From NCBI GenBank assembly GCA_015234465.1, contig JADGNA010000008.1, forward strand, positions 992,001 through 1,056,000: DNA of 64,000 nucleotides, in the 5' to 3' direction. Source of the DNA: Salinibacterium sp. GTDB lineage: Bacteria; Actinomycetota; Actinomycetes; Actinomycetales; Microbacteriaceae. Within the stretch, counting starts at the first letter, position 1, and each line of letters opens with the position of its first letter. The notes under the pieces are model-generated. The model saw only the letters and a list, made by a program, of their open reading frames with translations, was not told where the DNA came from and searched no databases. Positions 1 to 11,326 of this stretch are shown here, piece by piece. The position numbers and the translations under genes were made by a program.

Positions 1-1
1 G

Positions 2-34
2 CTCGCGCAGCGCGGCCCGATGGCAACCGCATGA
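2..34 (+). CDS. C-terminal end of an upstream CDS (partial), overlapping the next start by ATGA
   Basis: Open frame LAQRGPMATA* ending TGA at 32-34, overlapping ATG at 31. Confidence 0.3.
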   Translation, partial: LAQRGPMATA

Positions 35-1545
35 ACGCGCCCGTCGTCGAGACAACCGGGGGTCGCGTCGAGGGGGTTTCACTGGGAGGGGCACACGCGT
101 TCCTTGGCGTGCCATACGGCGCAAGTCCAGCGGGCGCGAACCGCTTCAAGCCGTCCGTGCCCGTGGCCCCGTGGGGCGGGGTGCGCGCGGCCGCTGAGCC
201 GGGGCCCCTCGCCCTCCAGTCGCGCACGGGCCCGGGAACGCGACCCGACAACCCCGCGCCCATGGACGAGGACTGCCTGTCGCTGAATGTCTGGACGGCA
301 TCCCTCACCGGGGCGAAGCCCGTGCTCGTCTGGTTCCACGGGGGAGGATTCTCGGCGGGCCAGGCCATCACGCCGTACTCGCACGGGGCCGCGCTGGCGT
401 CGCGAGGCGATGTCGTGGTTGTCAGCGTGACACATCGCCTCGCCCTCTTGGGATTCCTTAACCTTGAGGAGCTGGGTGGCGATGACTACGCCGGCTCTGG
501 CAATGCCAGCCTGCTCGACCTGCAGCTCGCCCTCGAGTGGGTGCGAGACAACATCTCTCGCTTCGGCGGCGACCCCAATGCGGTGACGATCCACGGCCAT
601 TCCGGAGGTGGCGGCAAAGTGGCTGCCCTGGCGTCGATGCCGGGCGCTCGCGGGCTCTTCCGCGCCGCGGTCGTGCATGGAGGCCCGCCCTTCGGGTTCA
701 AGGATCACGCCACGGCAACCCGCACGGCGGAGGAGGCGTTGTCGCTTCTAGGCGTGCGTGCCGATCGATTGGATGCCCTGCAGGACATCCCCGTGGGGCA
801 CCTGATGCACGTGCAGGAACAGCTCGCAGGAACGGGAGGCCCAGGCCCGAACGGCATGCGATTCGCTCCCGCCGTGGGCACGCCCGTGCTGCCGGCAGAC
901 CCCTACCAAGCATTCGCGGCGGGCGCCGCGAAGGACATCTCGTTCATGACGGGGACCGCCCGCGACGAGGCGAGGGCCGCGATACATGCCTTTCCCCACT
1001 ACCTGGACGATCCAGACCTGTCCGTCTCGCAGCTCGTGGACCGACTGCGTCCCGGCCTCGACCACCAGGACGACGCCGAGGTCCTCGTCGAGCGCTATCG
1101 GGACGTCGATCCGCAGGCCTCGAATACTCAGATCTTCTTCAACGTGCTGAGCGACCAGTTCACGATCAGGACGCGACGACTGGCTCAGATGAAGCGACTC
1201 GGCGACGGGCAGGACTCCTGGGTGTACCTCTGCTCGGTCAACCAGGGCACCCCGTACGGCGCCTACCACGGTGTCGAGATGCCGCTCTTCTTCAACAACG
1301 CCACGCCGACCACGCCTGGGGCGGCCGCGGCCTCGGAACTGAGCGCGGAGCTCGTGCGATTTGCCAGCGGCGATATGGCCGCGTCTGACGCCTGGCACCC
1401 ATCCGGAGGCGACATCTCTCGCATCTACGAGATCGACGACACGGGCGGTCGGACAGTCCCCGACCCGCTTGCGAACCGGCTGTCTGCATGGGACGGCATC
1501 ATCGTCACGCCGCGCACCGACCCGTGGACGACCCTTTGGCTGTAA
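31..1545 (+). CDS. Carboxylesterase/lipase family protein (type B)
   Basis: N-terminal GGRVEGV..FLGVPYG, PVLVWFHGGGF oxyanion motif, nucleophile GHSGGGGK. Confidence 0.9.
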   Translation: MNAPVVETTGGRVEGVSLGGAHAFLGVPYGASPAGANRFKPSVPVAPWGGVRAAAEPGPLALQSRTGPGTRPDNPAPMDEDCLSLNVWTASLTGAKPVLVWFHGGGFSAGQAITPYSHGAALASRGDVVVVSVTHRLALLGFLNLEELGGDDYAGSGNASLLDLQLALEWVRDNISRFGGDPNAVTIHGHSGGGGKVAALASMPGARGLFRAAVVHGGPPFGFKDHATATRTAEEALSLLGVRADRLDALQDIPVGHLMHVQEQLAGTGGPGPNGMRFAPAVGTPVLPADPYQAFAAGAAKDISFMTGTARDEARAAIHAFPHYLDDPDLSVSQLVDRLRPGLDHQDDAEVLVERYRDVDPQASNTQIFFNVLSDQFTIRTRRLAQMKRLGDGQDSWVYLCSVNQGTPYGAYHGVEMPLFFNNATPTTPGAAAASELSAELVRFASGDMAASDAWHPSGGDISRIYEIDDTGGRTVPDPLANRLSAWDGIIVTPRTDPWTTLWL

Positions 1546-1654
1546 CAGCCATTGACAGACGATCGGGCAATCAATACTGTTCATGCAACGTTGCGATCGT
1601 GGTAAGTAGTGAAATGCAAATCCGCGTCGCTCACAGCCATCAAGGGAGATAGCA

Positions 1655-3244
1655 ATGAATCACTCGAAGTCCCGGCGCCGTCGCGTCGGAGCCGCAGTCG
1701 CCATGGCCGTGGCCATGGCGCTCGTGGGAGCCGGATGCTCCAGCGACGCCGGCGACGGAGTCGAGGCCGGCGCCGTCAATCTCGCGTACCAGTTCGTGGG
1801 CCCGCCCCTTGCAGGCCTTAACCCTGCCAAGACCGGCGGCACGAACTCCTCCGCGATGTTCAATGTGCCTGCGTACAGCTCGCTGCTCTTCCAGCGACCC
1901 GACGGGAGCATCGTCGGTGACCTCGCGACCGAGTGGGGCTACCCCGAGGGCGACAACCTGACCTTCAACGTGACTCTCCGCGACGATGCCGAGTTCGCAG
2001 ACGGCGGTGCGGTGGATGCTGCCGCCGTCAAGAAGTCCCTCGAGTACGTGCGCGACGGAGGGTTCTACCTCAGCCCCCGCTTCGCGAACTTCGAAGACAT
2101 CCAGATCGTGGATGACTACGAGCTCAGCATCAAGCTGTCGGCTCCCGTTGCGGCGCTGCCGTTCGCGCTCACCCCTGCCGGTGGCGCGGGCTTCATCATC
2201 AGCCCGGAAGGTGTCGACAACCCTGACATGCTCGACAACGCGACGGCAGGTTCGGGGCCGTACGTCTACAACCCCGAGCGCAGCATCATCGACACGACGT
2301 ATGTCTTCGAGCGCAATCCGAACTACTACAACCCGGATGCGGTGAAGGCGGAGACCCTCACCGTCCAGGTGATCACCGACCCCAACACGGCGGTGTCGGC
2401 CCTCCAAACCGGCCAGGTGTCAGTGGTCTCAGGCCGAGCGACCACGGCCCCGGCGGCCGAGGCTGCGGGCATGGACGTCTACGCGGTCGGCGGATCAGCC
2501 CACGGCATCGGCATCATCGACAGGGAAGGCGCGGTCGTGCCGGCATTCGCCGACGTGCGTGTTCGCCAGGCGATCAACTACGCGATCGACCGTGAGGCAC
2601 TGACGGAAGCCATGCTGCCCGGCGGCTTCGGCACGCCCACGGAGCAGATCCTGGCTGAGGGCCAGCCGGGATACAACCCGGACCTCGTCGGAAGGTACGC
2701 CTACAACCTCGACAAGGCCAAGTCCCTCCTCGCCGAGGCCGGCTACGCCGATGGTTTCGCCTTCGACCTTCTCTGCTCCGAGACGGTCGGCAACTGCCCC
2801 GCCGCTGAGGCGGCCGCGGGTGACCTGGCCCGAGTCGGCATCACCGTGACCGTGGAGATGGTGGGAGTCAGCACGAGCGCCTTCGACGAGAAGGCCGCGA
2901 GCGGTCAGTACGGCGCAGCAATGCAGCGCCTCCGCACAGTCGCGTCTGAGTTTGCTCCGCTCCTGCTGCCCGACGCCGGCGGTTCCTCGAACCCGTTCGA
3001 GTCGGAGGACCCCGAGATCACGCGCCTGTGGGAAGAGGCGCTCGCCGAGACGGATCCCGATGCGCAGGCGGAACTGTGGTCGCAGATGTCGGAGCGGGTG
3101 GCGGAACTCGCCTGGTTCGCTCCCCTGTACATCGCGAAGTTCGTCTACTTCGTGGACCCGGACCTCAAGGGCTTCAAGGTGACGAACGAGAACGCCATCT
3201 ACAGCCCCTTCGACGTCACTGGTGAATACAGCTGGACCAAGTAA
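1655..3244 (+). CDS. ABC transporter substrate-binding lipoprotein, family 5 (peptide/nickel type)
   Basis: Lipobox LVGAGCSS; SBP_bac_5-like sequence (FADVRVRQAINYAIDREAL). Confidence 0.9.
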   Translation: MNHSKSRRRRVGAAVAMAVAMALVGAGCSSDAGDGVEAGAVNLAYQFVGPPLAGLNPAKTGGTNSSAMFNVPAYSSLLFQRPDGSIVGDLATEWGYPEGDNLTFNVTLRDDAEFADGGAVDAAAVKKSLEYVRDGGFYLSPRFANFEDIQIVDDYELSIKLSAPVAALPFALTPAGGAGFIISPEGVDNPDMLDNATAGSGPYVYNPERSIIDTTYVFERNPNYYNPDAVKAETLTVQVITDPNTAVSALQTGQVSVVSGRATTAPAAEAAGMDVYAVGGSAHGIGIIDREGAVVPAFADVRVRQAINYAIDREALTEAMLPGGFGTPTEQILAEGQPGYNPDLVGRYAYNLDKAKSLLAEAGYADGFAFDLLCSETVGNCPAAEAAAGDLARVGITVTVEMVGVSTSAFDEKAASGQYGAAMQRLRTVASEFAPLLLPDAGGSSNPFESEDPEITRLWEEALAETDPDAQAELWSQMSERVAELAWFAPLYIAKFVYFVDPDLKGFKVTNENAIYSPFDVTGEYSWTK

Positions 3245-3257
3245 CCCGGTAACCATG

Positions 3258-3293
3258 CGATGCCGCCGACCGGGCCTCCGGTCGGCGGCATCG
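3258..3293. terminator. Likely bidirectional terminator hairpin between convergent genes
   Basis: Perfect 16-bp stem CGATGCCGCCGACCGG-GCCT-CCGGTCGGCGGCATCG 14 nt after the stop of the SBP gene. Confidence 0.65.
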
Positions 3294-3314
3294 TCATGTG
3301 GAGCGAGCGCCTGG

Positions 3315-4625
3315 CTACCAGTGAGCCTCGGCGAGGTACTCATCGGCATCGGGCCGAAGCACGTAGCCCAGCTCCACGAGTTCATCGAGGCACGCGGCGA
3401 CGCGCATCCGATACGCGTCCTCGGTGCCGTAGAGGGCGCGTAGCTTGTGCGGAGGGAACGGCTGCTCGCAGCCATTGAGCCAGGCCGCACCGGGGCCGCT
3501 GATGGCAGAGATCGTGGAGGTCGGCACATCCACGTGTGGTGTCCGCAGTCCTCCCGTGACATTGCCGTGCTCGTCACGCGCGAGCTTCCCGTCGCGATCG
3601 AGGGTGAAGACCGCGCCAGGCGGCGGTTCATGCCCGTCGCGTGCCCAGCGGACGAGTGAGGCCAGCGCGGCCGCCACCACGTGGCTGCTGGGAAAGGTGC
3701 TCCAACGCTGGCCCGGCACGAGTTCGCCCGGATGCTGCGGCGGATGATCGCGAGTGTCGGCGTGCGACATCCCGGCCACCTCGTACAGACGGAACCGGTG
3801 CGAGTCCGCGCGTCGATGCGTGAACGCCACGGTCTGGCCGGGCAGCAGATGGCTCACGCGCAACTGCTCCATCTCGGACTCTGCGAGCAGCTCGATGATG
3901 GGCACGTCGAGATCGGGAAGGGCATCGCCGCCCGAGCACATCGGCAGGTAGCCGTCGAAGACGGGGTGCGTTCCCGACAGGGCTGCGTGATGTGCCATTG
4001 CAAAATTGCGGGTGAAGCCTCCCGTCTGGGAGAGCCCGGTCAGAAGAACCGTCGACACGGACCCCAGCGGACCTGCGCCGGAACGCAAGGCGTCGGCGAA
4101 CTGCCCGAGTATCTCGGGTGCCTGCACCGCGGCGGCGAACCATCGTCGCCTGAACTTCTCGGACTCGCGCCGCACATCGTCCATCGTGCGCCCGGTGGCG
4201 GCGTCTGTGCCGATGCTGGCCGTGCTCGGGGCATCCGGGCCTGCTCCATCGACAAGGGCGACCGAGGCGTAGCGATCAGCGTCGAACGAACTGAGGATGC
4301 CGACCGCGCTGGGCTGGCAGGACACCTCGGCCCATACATGCCCCGCGCGCACGGTCTCGCGCTGGATGACGGGCCAGGCGGAGCGGCCTCCTGCAAAGTG
4401 CATCGGCTCGACCACGGCCACGCCGCTCGCGCGGGAGAAGTCAATCGGGTGCCGCAGGAGTGCGCGCACCGTGAATGGCTCGTTCGCGGCGACTCCCGCG
4501 AGCAGCAGTTCGGTCTGTGCGTAGCCGGCGTCCATCAGGCGGTCCACGCCCCAGTCGTCGCCACCGAATGCCCGCGACGTGGTCGTCTCGGCGAGGGTCC
4601 TGATCTTCATGGCTGGGGTGGCCAT
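3315..4625 (-). CDS. Alpha/beta hydrolase domain-containing protein
   Basis: Long ORF; LLTGLSQTGGF nucleophile region resembling secreted/large alpha/beta hydrolase-domain proteins. Confidence 0.65.
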   Translation of the reverse strand: MATPAMKIRTLAETTTSRAFGGDDWGVDRLMDAGYAQTELLLAGVAANEPFTVRALLRHPIDFSRASGVAVVEPMHFAGGRSAWPVIQRETVRAGHVWAEVSCQPSAVGILSSFDADRYASVALVDGAGPDAPSTASIGTDAATGRTMDDVRRESEKFRRRWFAAAVQAPEILGQFADALRSGAGPLGSVSTVLLTGLSQTGGFTRNFAMAHHAALSGTHPVFDGYLPMCSGGDALPDLDVPIIELLAESEMEQLRVSHLLPGQTVAFTHRRADSHRFRLYEVAGMSHADTRDHPPQHPGELVPGQRWSTFPSSHVVAAALASLVRWARDGHEPPPGAVFTLDRDGKLARDEHGNVTGGLRTPHVDVPTSTISAISGPGAAWLNGCEQPFPPHKLRALYGTEDAYRMRVAACLDELVELGYVLRPDADEYLAEAHW

Positions 4626-4640
4626 GGCTCCTCCAGCCTC

Positions 4641-5861
4641 CTAGGCGCGTACGAAGTCGAGGGGCACGGAGCGGGTTCCCCATTCGGCCCAGATGGCCAT
4701 TTCGGGGTCGCCGGCGGCGGTGAAGCTGCTGCTGCGGGCGAGCGCTTCTTCCAGGGTGATGATCATCATCATGCGGGCGAGGGGGGCGCCGGGGCAGCTG
4801 TGGGTGCCGCGGCCGAAGGAGATGTGTTTGGCGATGTTGGGGCGGTTCAGCACGAATTTCTCCCCGTCGGGGAAGACGGTCTCGTCGCGGTTGGCGGAGG
4901 TGTAGACCAGGGCGATGGGGTCGTCTTTGCGGATGAGTTGTCCCTCGAGGATGACGTCTTCGCGGGCGGTGCGGGCCATGCCGCGGTAGGGGGAGTAGAG
5001 GCGCAGGAACTCCTCCACGGCGGCGGGGATCAGGGTGGGTTCTGCCCGGAGGGTCTCTTGCAGGTCGGGGTCGGCGGCGAGGTGGACGAACATGTTGCCG
5101 ATGAACACGCTGGGGGCGACCATGCCGGTGACGATGAGCTGGCGCACGGTGCCGAGGATCATGGCGTCTGGTAGGGGTTCGCCGTGGGGGCGGGCTGCCA
5201 GAAGCGCGGCGGTGAGGTCGTGCTCGGGGTCGTATCCACCGGCCTTGCGGTCGTCGATGATGCCCTGGGCGATCTCGTAGAGGCGGCCGCTGAGGCTCTT
5301 GACGACGTCGTGGTTGAGCACCTGGATGGCGTCGACGTAGGTGCCGGTGACCGACTTGATGGTCTGGGAGGTCTCCACGTCGAGGTTGAAGAAGTCGGCG
5401 AACACGTAGGCCGGGAACTTGTGGGCGTACTGGGAGCACACATCCGCCCAGCCGGCATCGATCAGCGGGTCCAGCAGGGAGACCGCCGAGGCCCGCACCC
5501 GCGGCTCCAGGGCCCGCATCTTCGGCGGGGTGAACGACTTGTTGATGATGCGCCGGTACTCGGTGTGCTCCGGCGGGTCCAGGTGCAGCGGCGGGCGCAC
5601 CCCGGTGAAGGCGAACTTGGGCACCGCGTTCTGCTTCGAGGTCGTGAAGTGCTCAATATCGGTGATCACCTTCAACACGGCGTCATAGCTCAGGGCAGCC
5701 CAGAACCCGTCATACTCCTGGCTGCGGGCGACCGGATGCTTCGGCCGCAACTGGTGGAACTCCTCGTGCGCACTCGTGAAGGTCTCACCCGGCCGCACTG
5801 GGTCAAAGTCGTGCGCAGTGCGCCGCTGGTCCGATTGCATCGAGGCTGCTGTCGTGTCCAT
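4641..5861 (-). CDS. Cytochrome P450
   Basis: I-helix region, ExxR-like (EEFLRLYSPYRGMAR), heme motif FGRGTHSCPGAPLAR. Confidence 0.95.
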   Translation of the reverse strand: MDTTAASMQSDQRRTAHDFDPVRPGETFTSAHEEFHQLRPKHPVARSQEYDGFWAALSYDAVLKVITDIEHFTTSKQNAVPKFAFTGVRPPLHLDPPEHTEYRRIINKSFTPPKMRALEPRVRASAVSLLDPLIDAGWADVCSQYAHKFPAYVFADFFNLDVETSQTIKSVTGTYVDAIQVLNHDVVKSLSGRLYEIAQGIIDDRKAGGYDPEHDLTAALLAARPHGEPLPDAMILGTVRQLIVTGMVAPSVFIGNMFVHLAADPDLQETLRAEPTLIPAAVEEFLRLYSPYRGMARTAREDVILEGQLIRKDDPIALVYTSANRDETVFPDGEKFVLNRPNIAKHISFGRGTHSCPGAPLARMMMIITLEEALARSSSFTAAGDPEMAIWAEWGTRSVPLDFVRA

Positions 5862-5949
5862 GGCGTAACCGTAACATCTTGCACCTCAAGTGTGACGAGA
5901 TATGTTATCTATGTGTCGCACCGGTGCGGCGCGGACCTGAGGGGCATAC

Positions 5950-7128
5950 ATGATTCGTTTCACAGCAGTTGGCGACGTCGGTCCTGAGCGTAGGGATGTC
6001 GACACGCTCTTCGAGAAGGTGGCAGGGCACATACGTGAGGCCGACGTGGCCTTCATGCAATTGGAGATGACGCTCACTGATCGAGGGCAACGGGTGCCGC
6101 AGACCAAGCACACGTCACGGACATCGCCCGAGGCCGCGCACGCGTTCCGACGTGCCGGGTTCACGCACGCGGGGTGGGCCAGCAACCACTCCCTGGATTG
6201 GGGTTACGAGGGCTTCTTCGACACGATCGAGGCGCTGGAGGGAGCTGGACTAGTTCCCCTTGGAGTCGGGCGCACCCTGGGCGAGGCCCGCGAGATCCGA
6301 GTGGTCGAGGTCGACGGCATTCGAGTCGCGATACTGGCGTACTGCAGCATCCTGCCCGCGGACTATTGGGCGACCCCGAACAGGGCTGGGGTCGCGCCGC
6401 TGCGCGCGTTCACGGTGCACGAGCCCGCCGAACCGGACCAGCCGGGCACTCCGCAGCGCATGTTCACCTTCCCGCATCCCGATGACGAGCAAGGCATGGT
6501 CGACGACATCGCCCGCGCCCGCGAGCTCGCCGACGCCGTCATCGTCTCCGCGCACTGGGGAATCCACTTCACCCATGCCCAGCTCGCCGACTACCAACGA
6601 ACCCTCGGCCATGCCGCGATCGACGCCGGCGCAGACCTTGTGATCGGCCACCACGCGCACATCCTGAAGGGAATCGAGGTCTACCGTGGCAAGGCCATCT
6701 TCCACAGCCTCGGAAACTTCGCGATTGAGCTGCCGATGGATGAGGAGCACGCGAACCGGCCCAGCTTCCGCCACCTGATGAGCCTGCATCCGGGCTGGGA
6801 GCCCGACATCGGTGGCATGTTCAACTTTCCGCCCGACTCCCGCAAGTCGATGGTCGTCAGTTGCGAGATCGATGCATCCGGCGTCTCTGGCCTGCGATTC
6901 CGTCCCGTGATGATCGACCGGATGGCTGTTCCCGAGATCCTGCCCTCGAGCGATCCGCGATTCTCCGAGGTGCTCGACTACGTGCGCACCATCACGGCGG
7001 ATGCCGGGCTCGACACCACCTTCACGGTCGATGGCGACGACATCCTGGTTGATACGGGGGGAGCGCCGGATGTAGCTGTCAGCGAACTCGGCCTGGGTGC
7101 TCTTGGCTGCGGGGTGCTCTTCCACTAA
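5950..7128 (+). CDS. CapA family protein (poly-gamma-glutamate biosynthesis-like metallophosphatase)
   Basis: [61 protein letters not shown]. Confidence 0.85.
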   Translation: MIRFTAVGDVGPERRDVDTLFEKVAGHIREADVAFMQLEMTLTDRGQRVPQTKHTSRTSPEAAHAFRRAGFTHAGWASNHSLDWGYEGFFDTIEALEGAGLVPLGVGRTLGEAREIRVVEVDGIRVAILAYCSILPADYWATPNRAGVAPLRAFTVHEPAEPDQPGTPQRMFTFPHPDDEQGMVDDIARARELADAVIVSAHWGIHFTHAQLADYQRTLGHAAIDAGADLVIGHHAHILKGIEVYRGKAIFHSLGNFAIELPMDEEHANRPSFRHLMSLHPGWEPDIGGMFNFPPDSRKSMVVSCEIDASGVSGLRFRPVMIDRMAVPEILPSSDPRFSEVLDYVRTITADAGLDTTFTVDGDDILVDTGGAPDVAVSELGLGALGCGVLFH

Positions 7129-7129
7129 A

Positions 7130-7150
7130 GTTGAGTCAAGTCGACTCAAT
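7130..7150. promoter_or_regulatory. HAIR element (HspR-associated inverted repeat) upstream of clpB
   Basis: gTTGAGT-CAAGTCG-ACTCAAt; matches CTTGAGT-N7-ACTCAAG at 12/14 positions with exact 7-nt spacing. Confidence 0.8.
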
Positions 7151-7160
7151 TGGGAGAGAA

Positions 7161-9317
<2,157 letters not shown>

Positions 9318-9480
9318 CGCGGGCGGCACCGGGCGGCACGCCGCTGGCGCAGGCGGGGCCTCGCTCACGCGGCGGCGAATGCTGCGGCGGACAGCAACAC
9401 TTTCGGCCGACGCGCCGGGTGTGCGGTCCGTACCGCGGCGTGTCGCCGTAAGACGTTGCTCTTCGCCGCACGCCCCAGCG

Positions 9481-9514
9481 GGTTGAGTGGGCCCGCCAGG
9501 GCCGTATCGAAACC
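9481..9514. repeat. Dispersed Microbacteriaceae-type intergenic repeat (GGTTGAGTRGGCCCGCCAGGGCCGTATCGAAACC)
   Basis: Near-identical to sequence at 55012-55045. Confidence 0.85.
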
Positions 9515-9522
9515 CGGGCCGC

Positions 9523-11217
9523 TCAGCGACCTGCGAGCAGCTGCTGTTTCACCTCGCGCCGCAGCACCTTCCCGATCATCGACCGCGGCAGCTCGTCGAC
9601 CGCGACGACAATGCGCGGCACCTTGTAGGCGGTGAGGTGGCGTCGGCAGTGTTCGCGCACGCCGGCCACGTCGAGGGACGCCCCTGGTGCGAGCACGACG
9701 GCGGCCGCGACATCCTCACCGCCGCTCTTCGAGGGGATGCCGACAGCGGCGGCTTCGGCGATCGACGGATGCGAGAGCAGCGCTTCCTCGACCTCGGAGG
9801 GTGCGACGTTGAAGCCGCCCGTGATGATGAGTTCCTTCATGCGGTCGACGATCGTGATGTAGCCGTCGTCGGAGACGCTCACGATGTCGCCCGTGCGCAG
9901 CCAGCCGCCGGGGAGCAGCACGGCGCGGGTCTCGTCCGGCTTGCGCCAGTAGCCCTGGAAGACCTGCGGGCCACGCACGAGCAGCTCGCCCTCCGCGACA
10001 TCCGTCGACGTGTCCGAGGGGTCGACCACTCGGATCTCCGTCGAGGGGAACGGCACCCCGACCGTGCCCGGCCGCCGTGTCGGCCCCATGGGGTTGCCGG
10101 CCGCGACGGGTGAGGTCTCGGTCATGCCGTAGCCCTCGATGAGCAGGCCGCCGGTCGCCTTCTCCCACTTCTCGACCGTCTCGACGGGCAGGTTCATTGC
10201 ACCTGAGATGGCGAAGCGGATGCCACGGAGGCTCACCCTTTTCTTCGCCGCCGCGTCGGCCAGCCGGGCGTAGATGGGCGGCACGGCGGGCAGGAAGGTC
10301 GCGGGCGTGCGCTTCATGGCGTCGAGCACGAGCTTCTCGTCGAACTTGGGGAACAGCACGAGCCGCGCCCCGATGCTCATCGCGAAGGTCAGGCAGAGCG
10401 TGAGTCCGTAGGCGTGGAACATCGGCAGCACCCCGTAGACAACCTCGCGCCCCGGTTTGAGGCCCTGCACCCACGCCTCGCCCTGCATGGCGTTGACCCG
10501 CAGGTTCGCGTGGGTCAGCACGGCGCCCTTGGGGGTGCCGGTGGTGCCGCTCGTGTACTGCAGCACGGCGGTGTCGGTGAGTGACGGCGCCGGATGCGAG
10601 CGGCGCAGCGGGCGGGCATCCGTCAGTGTGCTCCATGCCACGGTGCCGGGCACGGCCCTGCCGACCGTGAGGGCCTCGCGCGACCTGCGGGCGGCGGGAA
10701 GGGGCAGCCGCAGGGCGAAGCGGGTCTTGCGGGGCATGGCGCGCGTGACGTCGACCGAGACGACGTGCTCGACCCCCATGTCCTTGGGGAAGTCGACGAC
10801 GGATGCCGCAACCTTGTCCCACACGATCGCGACGGTGGCGCCGTGGTCCTCGAACTGGTGGCGGAGTTCGCGCTGCGTGTAGAGCGGGTTGTGCTCGACG
10901 ACGACGGCCCCGAGGCGCAGGACGGCGTAGAAGGCGACGATGTGCTGGGGACAGTTCGGCAGCACAATGGCGACGCGGTCGCCCTTGCCCACGCCGAGCT
11001 TGCGCAGGCCGTTCGCGACGCGCTCGACCTGCTCCCCGAGTTCGCGGTAGCTCACGCTCGCGCCGAAGAAGTCGAGGGCGGGCCGTCGGCCGTGTCGCTT
11101 GATCGTGGCGGCGAGCATCTCGACGAGGGTCTGCGTCGGCGCCGCGACGTCGTGCGGCACGCCCTTCGCATAGGAGGTCAACCAGGGGCGGGCAGAGAGA
11201 TCAGTCATCGTGCTCAT
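9523..11217 (-). CDS. Long-chain fatty acid--CoA ligase / AMP-dependent synthetase
   Basis: YTSGTTGTPKGAVLTHANL, GYGMTETSPV, WLRTGD; alternative start 11208. Confidence 0.93.
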   Translation of the reverse strand: MSTMTDLSARPWLTSYAKGVPHDVAAPTQTLVEMLAATIKRHGRRPALDFFGASVSYRELGEQVERVANGLRKLGVGKGDRVAIVLPNCPQHIVAFYAVLRLGAVVVEHNPLYTQRELRHQFEDHGATVAIVWDKVAASVVDFPKDMGVEHVVSVDVTRAMPRKTRFALRLPLPAARRSREALTVGRAVPGTVAWSTLTDARPLRRSHPAPSLTDTAVLQYTSGTTGTPKGAVLTHANLRVNAMQGEAWVQGLKPGREVVYGVLPMFHAYGLTLCLTFAMSIGARLVLFPKFDEKLVLDAMKRTPATFLPAVPPIYARLADAAAKKRVSLRGIRFAISGAMNLPVETVEKWEKATGGLLIEGYGMTETSPVAAGNPMGPTRRPGTVGVPFPSTEIRVVDPSDTSTDVAEGELLVRGPQVFQGYWRKPDETRAVLLPGGWLRTGDIVSVSDDGYITIVDRMKELIITGGFNVAPSEVEEALLSHPSIAEAAAVGIPSKSGGEDVAAAVVLAPGASLDVAGVREHCRRHLTAYKVPRIVVAVDELPRSMIGKVLRREVKQQLLAGR

Positions 11218-11326
11218 TGTGCTCCGGCCCGCCGCCCGATTGTCTGGGAAAGCTGTGCCAAAGGGCCGCAGACACTCGCGCCCCAGCGGCATCCGCCGTC
11301 CCGTGCCGCTGGTACTGTGGCCCACG

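Noticed and set aside
5870-5915. TAACAT...ATGTTA inverted repeat in the P450/CapA divergent promoter
   Set aside because: Only six-base arms with uneven flanks; too weak to call an operator.
7131-7160. TTG start for ClpB giving [10 protein letters not shown] extension
   Set aside because: The extension is the HAIR operator itself; ATG 7161 has a good RBS.
9361-9480. GC-rich imperfect inverted repeats downstream of clpB
   Set aside because: Arms align only with many mismatches and shifts; not distinguishable from GC-rich background.
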